Shown: positions 1-5,899 of the stretch, piece after piece
How positions within the stretch are numbered: position 1 is the first letter of the stretch
Layout of the letters: each line of letters begins with the position of its first letter
Assembly: GCA_030634605.1 (NCBI GenBank)
Contig: DAOWAK010000052.1
Coordinates: 1-7,442, forward strand
DNA length: 7,442 nt
Reading direction: 5' to 3'
Origin: Sedimentisphaerales bacterium
Lineage (GTDB): Bacteria > Planctomycetota > Phycisphaerae > Sedimentisphaerales > SM23-30
Program-made: the position numbers and the translations under genes
The notes under the pieces: generated by a model
The model's database searches: none
What the model was told of the DNA's origin: nothing
What the model saw: only the letters and a program-made list of their open reading frames with translations

Positions 1-771
1 GGTTCGTTTGATTCCAATCACCTCAGCATCATTCGTTCTGACGGTGCTTACGATATTTACGACGGCGGCCTGCGGGCCACCGATTTCGAGGGCAACAAGA
101 TTTTCGATCACGTTGACAATCAGGTTTACAACGACTACATCGCCGAAGAGGTTCGTTCCTGGACTTACATGAAGTTCCCCTTCATCAAATCCCTGGGTAC
201 CGAAAACGGTTGGTGTCGTGTCGGTCCGCTGGCCCGCGTTAATAATGCCGACTTCTTCGATAGTCCCTTGGCCGAAGCTGAGCGCAAGGAATTCATGGCA
301 GTTACCAATGGCAAACCCAACAACATAACCATGGCTTACCATTGGGCCCGGATGATTGAACTGTTGCACTCGATTGAAAAAATCCAGGAACTGATCAATG
401 ACTCCGATCTCCAGGGCACCGATCTGGTAGTCAAGGGCGACCGTCGTGAAGAAGCTGTCGGCATTATCGAAGCTCCTCGCGGTACGCTGTTCCATCATTA
501 TACGGTTGACAAAAACGACCAGATCACCATGGGTAACCTTATCGTTTCGACCACCTGTAACAACGAAGCCATGAATCGTGCCGTTCAGAAAGTTGCCGAG
601 GATCACCTCAGCGGTGTGGAAATTACCGAAGGCCTGCTCAACCATGTTGAGGTTGCCATTCGGGCTTACGATCCCTGCCTGTCCTGTGCCACCCACGCTA
701 TGGGTCAGATGCCTCTGGTGATCGAATTGTACGATTGCGAAGGTAAACTGGTGGATAGAAGGGAAAAATAA
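1..771 (+). CDS. Cytoplasmic group 3 [NiFe]-hydrogenase large subunit, 5'-truncated by window edge
   Basis: The frame is open from base 1, so the gene starts upstream; the internal ATG at 169 is not the start. The 256 visible residues are the C-terminal half or more of a catalytic large subunit (group 3 members are usually about 430-490 aa). Family motifs seen are EAPRGTLFHHY (encoded near 469-501), STTCNNEAMNRAV and the C-terminal RAYDPCLSCATH (661-696). In the last, the cysteines encoded at 676-678 and 685-687 are the C-x2-C pair that binds the Ni-Fe(CN)2CO centre with an N-terminal C-x2-C pair outside the window. The lack of membrane features, the DPCLSCATH form and the GQMPL tail fit F420/Hdr-linked or NAD-linked group 3 enzymes (3c or 3d). 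I cannot choose between them without the small subunit. It probably oxidises or evolves H2 in the cytoplasm. The stop overlaps the start of the protease gene. Confidence 0.95.
   Translation, partial: GSFDSNHLSIIRSDGAYDIYDGGLRATDFEGNKIFDHVDNQVYNDYIAEEVRSWTYMKFPFIKSLGTENGWCRVGPLARVNNADFFDSPLAEAERKEFMAVTNGKPNNITMAYHWARMIELLHSIEKIQELINDSDLQGTDLVVKGDRREEAVGIIEAPRGTLFHHYTVDKNDQITMGNLIVSTTCNNEAMNRAVQKVAEDHLSGVEITEGLLNHVEVAIRAYDPCLSCATHAMGQMPLVIELYDCEGKLVDRREK
697..768 (+). other. C-terminal maturation extension of the hydrogenase large subunit
   Basis: After the conserved CATH (His codon 694-696) the protein continues for 24 residues, starting AMGQMPL. In [NiFe]-hydrogenases of this family the endopeptidase cuts directly after this His once nickel is inserted, which lets the C-terminus close over the active site. 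The cut is therefore expected between codons 694-696 and 697-699. That the tail is present and the protease gene follows at once shows the standard nickel-checked maturation route, unlike the few hydrogenases that lack a tail. Position is by family homology; cleavage itself is not visible in DNA. Confidence 0.82.
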
Positions 772-1256
772 TGACTGGCCCCGAACGAAAAATCCTGATG
801 CTCTGCTATGGCAACCCCGGCCGACTCGATGACGGTTTGGGTGCTGCTTTTGCCGAAGCCATGGAGCAGATGGCTCCGCCCGGCGTTGATATCAGCGCGG
901 ATTATCAGTTGACCGTCGAAGATGCCGCTGATGTTGCAGAGCATGATTTCGTAATTTTTGTCGATGCCGCGGTGGATGGCCCGGAACCATTTTTCTTCCG
1001 CAGAATTACCGCCCAAGCGGATACCAGTTTCACTACCCACAGCGTCGAGCCGGAAGCTTTGCTGGCCCTGGCTAACGAACTTTTCTCGGCAAAAACCGAA
1101 GCTTACGCCCTGGGCATCCGAGGTTACGAATACAACGAATTCGGTGAATCTCTTTCCAGTGCCGCCCAGAACAATCTAGCCGCTGCTTTACAGTTCATGC
1201 TGCCGGTGGTAAAAAAGAGGAACTTCAACGAAGTGGCCACTAATTGGAAAAATTAA
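771..1256 (+). CDS. Hydrogenase maturation endopeptidase (HycI/HybD/HoxW family)
   Basis: A 161-aa protein of the size usual for the [NiFe]-hydrogenase C-terminal processing protease. Visible motifs are the N-terminal CYGNPGRLDDGLG (residues 12-24), IFVDAAVDG (62-70) and FTTHSVEP (87-94). By alignment to HybD from memory, Asp21, Asp65 and His90 stand where Glu16, Asp62 and His93 bind the nickel of the pro-enzyme; Asp for Glu at the first site is common in group 3 proteases. It should remove the tail of the large subunit encoded just before it. The ATG shares one base with the upstream TAA (TAATG), and GGGA at 761-764 gives a ribosome site 6 nt away, so the two are translationally coupled. The C-terminal 15-20 residues (KKRNFNEVATNW) are a polar tail with no motif I recognise. 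Confidence 0.93.
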   Translation: MTGPERKILMLCYGNPGRLDDGLGAAFAEAMEQMAPPGVDISADYQLTVEDAADVAEHDFVIFVDAAVDGPEPFFFRRITAQADTSFTTHSVEPEALLALANELFSAKTEAYALGIRGYEYNEFGESLSSAAQNNLAAALQFMLPVVKKRNFNEVATNWKN

Positions 1257-1265
1257 CCAGTTTCC

Positions 1266-1288
1266 GTGTTACAAAACACTTTTGTTTT
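1266..1288 (+). terminator. Weak hairpin plus T-rich run after the protease gene
   Basis: GTGTT (1266-1270) pairs with AACAC (1275-1279) around ACAA and is followed by TTTTGTTTT. An alternative fold pairs ACAAAA (1271-1276) with TTTTGT (1280-1285). Both stems are short and AT-rich, so this is at best a partial terminator or an operator-like inverted repeat in front of the response-regulator gene. It begins 10 nt after the protease stop. Confidence 0.28.
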
Positions 1289-1334
1289 AAACTGAAAGAT
1301 ATTAAAAGCGCAAACTTAATAGGTCGGTTACGAT

Positions 1335-1340
1335 GGAGAG
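1335..1340 (+). promoter_or_regulatory. Ribosome binding site that fixes the response-regulator start
   Basis: GGAGAG lies 5 nt before the ATG at 1346 (7 nt from the GGAG core). It supports this start over the upstream in-frame ATG at 1244, which lies inside the protease gene, has no such site and would add 34 residues with no receiver homology. Confidence 0.75.
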
Positions 1341-1345
1341 CCAAA

Positions 1346-1720
1346 ATGCAAGATGGTAAATACGTAATAATGTGTGTCGATGACGATCCGGATATTCTGG
1401 AATGTCTGCGGGTTGTACTGGAAGCCAACGATTATGTCGTTGCTGAGGCCGGCAGCGCCGAAGAGGCCCTCAAGGTCTTTAAGGACTCCCGACCCGACCT
1501 TATCATCTCTGACATGATGATGGAAGAGATCGACGCCGGCACTAATTTCGTCAAAGAACTCAAGCTGCTGGGCAATACCGCCCCGATTTACATGCTCAGC
1601 TCAGCCGGTGATAATCTCAACCTGACCACCGATTTCAGTCAGTTGGGTTTCAGCGGCGTGTTCCAGAAACCTATCGACAACAATATGCTGCTGTCGATCC
1701 TGAAAGCAAAATTGAAATGA
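1346..1720 (+). CDS. Single-domain response regulator (CheY-like receiver)
   Basis: A 124-aa protein made of one receiver domain only. It has the acidic pocket (Asp12-Asp13 in CVDDDP), the phospho-acceptor Asp56 (LIISDMMM), the switch Ser85 (YMLSSAGD) and the conserved Lys108 followed by Pro (FQKPID). The loop after Asp56 reads MMMEEIDAG instead of the usual x-x-MP-x-x-x-G, so the common Met-Pro is replaced and the loop is slightly longer. There is no DNA-binding, enzymatic or kinase domain, so output must be through protein contact or phosphotransfer. It lies 89 nt after the hydrogenase protease on the same strand, which suggests a link to control of the hydrogenase; similar receivers occur near hydrogenase/heterodisulfide-reductase-like genes in anaerobes (general recollection). 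No cognate histidine kinase is in the window. A weak promoter could lie at 1292-1320 (CTGAAA, 17 bp, CTTAAT). Function beyond the receiver fold is unknown. Confidence 0.9.
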   Translation: MQDGKYVIMCVDDDPDILECLRVVLEANDYVVAEAGSAEEALKVFKDSRPDLIISDMMMEEIDAGTNFVKELKLLGNTAPIYMLSSAGDNLNLTTDFSQLGFSGVFQKPIDNNMLLSILKAKLK

Positions 1721-1747
1721 TATGCTGCTGATAATTCAGTGTGTTGC

Positions 1748-1779
1748 AGGCCGCTTCTATTTCGGGGCGGCCTTTTTTT
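1748..1779 (+). terminator. Strong rho-independent terminator for the hydrogenase/response-regulator strand
   Basis: AGGCCGCTTC (1748-1757) pairs with GGGGCGGCCT (1764-1773) in a 10-bp stem (two G-T pairs) with a 6-nt loop, then a run of seven T (1773-1779). It ends + strand transcription 28 nt after the response-regulator stop, before the convergent gene. On the opposite strand the hairpin is not followed by T residues, so it should work in one direction only. Confidence 0.88.
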
Positions 1780-1797
1780 ATGAAAATTAACGGCTGC

Positions 1798-3381
1798 TTA
1801 TCTTGCCGCCGCTTCATCCTTAAACGCCAGAGCCGCAGTCGGACAGGCCTTTACGCATTCATGACCGACTTTACTAAGCCCCTTTTCAAGCGATTTATCG
1901 AACGGCACCGCCACCCGCACATCAAAGCCTCGGCCGATAAACGACAGCCCTAACTCCTCACCCGCCTGCGCCGCCACTTGAATGCAAATTCCGCAATCGA
2001 TGCACTTGCCCGGCTCGTAGATAATTTCCCGGTGCTGTAGTTGCTGTTCGAACAACCGACGCTGCTCTTTAAATTGATTGGCACGTGCCTGAAACTGCTG
2101 ACTGTAAATTCGCAATTTGCAACTGACCGGCTTGCGGCAGTCGCAACGCAGACAACGTCCGGCTTCGGCGACGGCCTGCTCATCGGAAAAACCTTCCGCC
2201 TGGTGAATTACCTGACTCTGCCGCGGCGAATCGTTCGCGTGAACCATAAACTGCTCGATTTCGCCGTTTTTCATTCTTCCCATGTGAATGGAAAACGCTG
2301 CGGTTTCACCGACAATTTCTTCGCCGGCCAGGAATTGACTAATTGCTGCCGAGGCTGCTTTTGCCTGGGCCAATGAGCGAATTGCCATTTTGCTCGGGGC
2401 AATCACTCCGCCCGCGGCAAACACATTCGCTATCGGCGTCTGGTAAGTCTTTTTCGCTGCTGCGACACCCTTGCTCGCCCAGGTCAACCCCAGCTTTTCC
2501 ACATCTTCTTTTTTTGCCGAACCTGTCGCGATCAGCACCGCCTGGTAATTTTTTCGCAAATCCTCCAGCGAAATATTCTCGCCAATCCGCGTGTTCAACT
2601 GAAAATCCGCCCCCAGCTTGTGGATCAGTTCAATTTCCGCATCCAGCACTTCATGTGGCAGTTGTTCGATCGGAATCGCACTGCGTAAAGCCCCGCCGGC
2701 TTTATCGTGATCGTCAAAAATCGTACAGCGAATCCCGTTTTGCAGCAGATGCCACGCCCCCGCCAATCCCGCCGGGCCCGCTCCGACTATCGCCACTCGC
2801 TTGTCGGTATCCGCGGCCTGGGCCGGCAGATAAGATTCCGCTCTTGCCAGGTCCACGTCCGCTGCGTAGCGCTTCAGCAGGCAGATCGCCACCGCGTCAT
2901 CCTGCTGCCCGCGCCGACATCCTTTTTCGCAAGGCCCCGGACAAATCCGCCCCAGCACCGCCGGCAGGGCAATGTCGGCTTTGACCGTCTTAATCGCTTC
3001 GGCCAATTCACCTGCTGCTATCTGTCGGATCATCAACGGAATGTTCATTCCCGCCGGACACAGCGACTGGCAAGGCCCCTCGCAATCGCCCACGTGATCG
3101 CTCAACAAAAGTTCCAGTGCCGTCCGCCGGGCCTGGTGAATTTCCTCCGTTTCACTTTCGATGACCATCCCGTCAACTACCACCGTCGCGCATGCCGGCA
3201 GCAGACGCTCCCGGCCATTAACCTTCACCACGCAAACCATGCAGGACGTGTTCGCCGAGAGCTCCGGCAGATAACACAATGTCGGAATCGTAATGCCGAT
3301 CTCCCGTGCCGCTTCCAGAATGGTCGTTCCCTGAGGCACCTCGGTCTGCTGATTGTCAATTGTCACCTTGGGCATCTTCAT
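1798..3381 (-). CDS. NuoG-like [2Fe-2S] / GltD-like FAD / ferredoxin fusion, diaphorase subunit lacking the NAD(P) domain
   Basis: A 527-aa electron-transfer protein. Domains: (1) residues 1-75, ferredoxin-like NuoG/HydA N-terminus with [2Fe-2S] ligands Cys36, 47, 50, 64 (C-x10-C-x2-C-x13-C); (2) about 85-180, GltD-type N-terminal Fe-S domain with Cys100/104/108 (CEGPCQSLC) and Cys146/150/154 (CPGPCEKGC), expected to hold [4Fe-4S] clusters; (3) 193-340, FAD Rossmann fold with GAGPAG (199-204), Asp222, GGALR (228-232), IATGS (283-287) and FAAGG (320-324); (4) 410-421, CxxCxCx5C; (5) 458-520, C-terminal ferredoxin. The second Rossmann domain that binds NAD(P)H in GltD is absent: only 33 residues separate ATG from FAAGG. 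The ferredoxin keeps Cys460, 463, 466 and 513 (one full cluster) but has Ala470, Ser503 and Gly506 at cysteine positions of the other. ATG overlaps the upstream stop (ATGA), so the two proteins are probably made together as a complex. It resembles HydA/BfuA-type subunits without a hydrogenase domain. The electron partner is unknown. Confidence 0.9.
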   Translation of the reverse strand: MKMPKVTIDNQQTEVPQGTTILEAAREIGITIPTLCYLPELSANTSCMVCVVKVNGRERLLPACATVVVDGMVIESETEEIHQARRTALELLLSDHVGDCEGPCQSLCPAGMNIPLMIRQIAAGELAEAIKTVKADIALPAVLGRICPGPCEKGCRRGQQDDAVAICLLKRYAADVDLARAESYLPAQAADTDKRVAIVGAGPAGLAGAWHLLQNGIRCTIFDDHDKAGGALRSAIPIEQLPHEVLDAEIELIHKLGADFQLNTRIGENISLEDLRKNYQAVLIATGSAKKEDVEKLGLTWASKGVAAAKKTYQTPIANVFAAGGVIAPSKMAIRSLAQAKAASAAISQFLAGEEIVGETAAFSIHMGRMKNGEIEQFMVHANDSPRQSQVIHQAEGFSDEQAVAEAGRCLRCDCRKPVSCKLRIYSQQFQARANQFKEQRRLFEQQLQHREIIYEPGKCIDCGICIQVAAQAGEELGLSFIGRGFDVRVAVPFDKSLEKGLSKVGHECVKACPTAALAFKDEAAAR

Positions 3382-5738
3382 TCAACCTTGACCGCGTCCA
3401 CCGGGCAGATGCTTTTGCAGGTGCCGCAGCGAACACATTTCTCGTCATCAATCTCGTGCTTTTCGTAGGGGCGCATGGTAATCGCTCCGGTGGGGCAGCT
3501 CCGTGCGCAAAGCGTGCATCCGATACAGTCGTCGGTTATCGAATAAGTTATCAGCGCTCTGCATTTCCCGGCTGGGCATCGTTTTTCCAGATGAGCTTCG
3601 TATTCCTCACGGAAATATTTCAGCGTCGAAAGCACTGGATTCGGTGCCGTCCCGCCCAACTGACACAGCGACCCTTTTTTAACCATCACCGCCAACTGCT
3701 CCAGTTGTTCCAGGTCATCTTTTTTGCCTAAGCCGGTGCAGATTCTTTCCAGAATATCCAGCATTCGCCGCGTTCCCACCCGGCAGAACGTGCACTTGCC
3801 GCAGGATTGATCCTGGGTGAATTCCAGAAAATACCGCGCGATGTCCACCATGCAGTCGGTGTCATCCAGCACCACCAGCCCGCCCGAACCCATGATAGCA
3901 CCCACCTGCTGCAGTGCTTCATAATCCACCGACACGTCCGCCAAGTGCGCCGGCACGCATCCGCCCGACGGCCCGCCGACCTGCACCGCTTTGAATCGCC
4001 GACCTCCCCCGATCCCGCCGCCGATCTCCTCGACAATCTGCCGCAGCGTGATACCCATCTCCACCTCAATCAGACCGCCCCGGGCCACCTTACCCGCCAG
4101 GGCGAACACCTTGGTTCCGGTGCTGGACCCGGTCCCCAACCCGGCAAAAGCTTCCGCCCCGTTACGCAAAATCCAGGGCACCAGCGAATAAGTCTCCACG
4201 TTATTGACCAGCGTCGGTTTTTTCCACAAACCCTGCTCGGCTGGGTAGGGTGGTCGCAACCGAGGCATTCCCCGCCGACCTTCGATTGACGCAATCAGCG
4301 CCGATTCCTCCCCGCACACAAACGCCCCGGCCCCCTGCATAATCTCCAGTTGCAATCCAAAACCGCTGCCCAGAATATCATCGCCCAGTAGCCCCCGCTC
4401 GGCGCATTTCTTCAACGCTTCAGTAACCCGCCGCACCGCCAGCGGATATTCCGCCCGAATATAAAGATAACCTTTCCGCGCTCCGACCGTTGCCGCCGCA
4501 ATTATCATCCCTTCAATCACCCGATAAGGAAACGACTCCAGCAGCATCCGATCCATAAACGCCCCCGGATCGCCCTCGTCGCCATTACAGATAACAAACT
4601 TCTCCTGAGACTGCTGCTGTCGAACCGATTCCCATTTCAGACCCGTCGGAAAACCCGCCCCGCCTCGTCCGCGCAAATTAGCAGCCTTCATCTGCTCGAT
4701 CACTTCCTGCCCCGACAACTCTTTCAGACAGCGGCGTAAAGCTTTAGTACCTCCCTGCCGGAGATATTCATCCAGGTCCGTCGGGTCCAGATTCCCGTAA
4801 TGCTCCGTCGCCAGGTGCTTTTGCTTATCCAGGAACGCCGCCACCGGCTCGTCCCGCACATCGATCGAATAACGGCTGATTCCTTCCCAGTGGCGATCTG
4901 TTAGCACCTTGTCAACTGTCCGGGAAATCCGGTTACCAATTTTCCTGGTCCAGTTGTCCGCCTTGAAATGCTTTTCGATAATGCCCCGTACATCATCCGC
5001 CTCTACCTGTGCATACAGATGAGCACGACCCGCCGCCGGCACAATCTCCAGCAACGGCGTCTGATGACACATTCCCACACAGCCAACCCGCTTGAGAGCC
5101 GCGTTGATTCCACATTGCTTCAACGTCTGAGTGATTGCTTCATAAACCTTACCGCTGCCTCGCGAAATACAGCAGGATCCCAGCCCGATACGAATCTCCC
5201 CGTCTTTACCCTCCAGTTGGCTGGTAGCGTCAGCACTCTTTTTTAGCCCACCCCGCTTCTGCAACTCCAGAAAATCATCCAGCATTCGCCCGACCCCGGC
5301 CGCCGTCAAATGGCCATAGGTCACCTCTTCAATCTGAACCGCCGGTGCCAGCGTGCAACAACCCAGACAGGCCACCTTCTGCAGCGTGAACAACCCCTTC
5401 GCATCCGTATCATTATCCCCGCTCAGACCCAGATGCCGTCGCAGCGCATCGGTTACCTGATCAGCCCCCTTAACATGACAAGCCGTTCCGTGACAGACGC
5501 TGATAATGTGCCTGCCCACCGGACGATGTCTAAACTGGCTGTAAAAAGTTGACACCCCCGTCAACGCCGCCGGTGTAATATCCGTAATCTCGCACACCCG
5601 CTCCAGGGCCGCCTTGGGCAGATAACGCCACTTATCCTGAATCGCCTGCAAAATCGCTATCACCGCCGCATCGTCGCAACCGATCCTGCCCACGATCTCA
5701 TCAACATGTCGAACGTCAATCTCTGCCATTACTAACAT
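3378..5738 (-). CDS. NuoE-NuoF (HydC-HydB) fusion, NADH-binding FMN/iron-sulfur diaphorase subunit
   Basis: A 786-aa protein equal in length to HydC (about 160) plus HydB (about 626). Domains: residues 10-160, NuoE thioredoxin-like [2Fe-2S] domain with Cys82, 87, 124, 128; 180-260, second thioredoxin-like domain with Cys189/190 and Cys220/224; 300-640, NuoF core with the FMN/NAD motifs GRGGAGFPTGLKW (357-369), NGDEGDPGAF (385-394) and GAGAFVCGEES (469-479); N3-type [4Fe-4S] ligands Cys646, 649, 652 (SCGKCTFC) and Cys692; CPAGKC (721-726), a pair also present in Thermotoga HydB (CPSGMC, from memory) and possibly a metal site; and a 2[4Fe-4S] ferredoxin with Cys738/741/744/748 and Cys768/771/774/778. 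It should exchange electrons between NAD(H) and Fe-S carriers in the cytoplasm, as in bifurcating hydrogenases and related complexes. It is first in a two-gene operon. The start is uncertain: ATG at 5738 gives MLVMAEI; ATG at 5729 (MAEIDV) is as good, and neither has a clear ribosome site. Confidence 0.94.
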   Translation of the reverse strand: MLVMAEIDVRHVDEIVGRIGCDDAAVIAILQAIQDKWRYLPKAALERVCEITDITPAALTGVSTFYSQFRHRPVGRHIISVCHGTACHVKGADQVTDALRRHLGLSGDNDTDAKGLFTLQKVACLGCCTLAPAVQIEEVTYGHLTAAGVGRMLDDFLELQKRGGLKKSADATSQLEGKDGEIRIGLGSCCISRGSGKVYEAITQTLKQCGINAALKRVGCVGMCHQTPLLEIVPAAGRAHLYAQVEADDVRGIIEKHFKADNWTRKIGNRISRTVDKVLTDRHWEGISRYSIDVRDEPVAAFLDKQKHLATEHYGNLDPTDLDEYLRQGGTKALRRCLKELSGQEVIEQMKAANLRGRGGAGFPTGLKWESVRQQQSQEKFVICNGDEGDPGAFMDRMLLESFPYRVIEGMIIAAATVGARKGYLYIRAEYPLAVRRVTEALKKCAERGLLGDDILGSGFGLQLEIMQGAGAFVCGEESALIASIEGRRGMPRLRPPYPAEQGLWKKPTLVNNVETYSLVPWILRNGAEAFAGLGTGSSTGTKVFALAGKVARGGLIEVEMGITLRQIVEEIGGGIGGGRRFKAVQVGGPSGGCVPAHLADVSVDYEALQQVGAIMGSGGLVVLDDTDCMVDIARYFLEFTQDQSCGKCTFCRVGTRRMLDILERICTGLGKKDDLEQLEQLAVMVKKGSLCQLGGTAPNPVLSTLKYFREEYEAHLEKRCPAGKCRALITYSITDDCIGCTLCARSCPTGAITMRPYEKHEIDDEKCVRCGTCKSICPVDAVKVE

Positions 5739-5811
5739 GTTACGCCAAAATCATTAACGAAGCCAGTTCTTGTCCACCGCCGGAACTTGAGTTTTAATCG
5801 ACAGCCAGGAC

Positions 5812-5840
5812 TTGAATTTCCGTTGGTTCAGGGGCATAAT
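5812..5840 (+). promoter_or_regulatory. Sigma-70-like promoter for the propeller-protein gene
   Basis: TTGAAT (5812-5817) and CATAAT (5835-5840) are separated by exactly 17 bp, matching 4/6 and 5/6 of the consensus. Transcription would start near 5847, leaving a leader of about 50 nt before the ATG at 5900. It lies in the 161-bp divergent region (5739-5899). I see no comparably convincing promoter for the minus-strand diaphorase operon there. Confidence 0.55.
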
Positions 5841-5899
5841 AGGGTAACCATTACATTTGATACTTTTTTACCGACTGGATATTCCGCTAAAACCAATCG

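Noticed and set aside
705..1040. Minus-strand 111-codon frame over the large-subunit/protease junction
   Set aside because: Antisense to two well-supported genes, no ribosome site and no recognisable motif.
1244..1345. Upstream in-frame start for the response regulator (ATG 1244)
   Set aside because: It lies inside the protease gene, adds 34 basic residues unlike a receiver domain, and the GGAGAG site supports ATG 1346.
1798..3381. Annotating the GltD-like gene as glutamate synthase small subunit or NADPH oxidoreductase
   Set aside because: It has a NuoG-like [2Fe-2S] N-terminus and a ferredoxin C-terminus, lacks the NAD(P) domain and sits in an operon with NuoEF, with no GltB nearby.
2343..3468. 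Long + strand open frames (2343-2984 and 2707-3468) opposite the GltD-like gene
   Set aside because: Their translations are Arg/Pro/Ser/His-rich with no motif, and they lie fully antisense to a gene with many conserved cysteine and FAD motifs; they are shadows.
5835..5842. Minus-strand TATTAT as a -10 box for the diaphorase operon
   Set aside because: It is the reverse of the + strand CATAATA, and the hexamer 17 bp upstream (AGTATC) does not resemble a -35; not enough to call a promoter.
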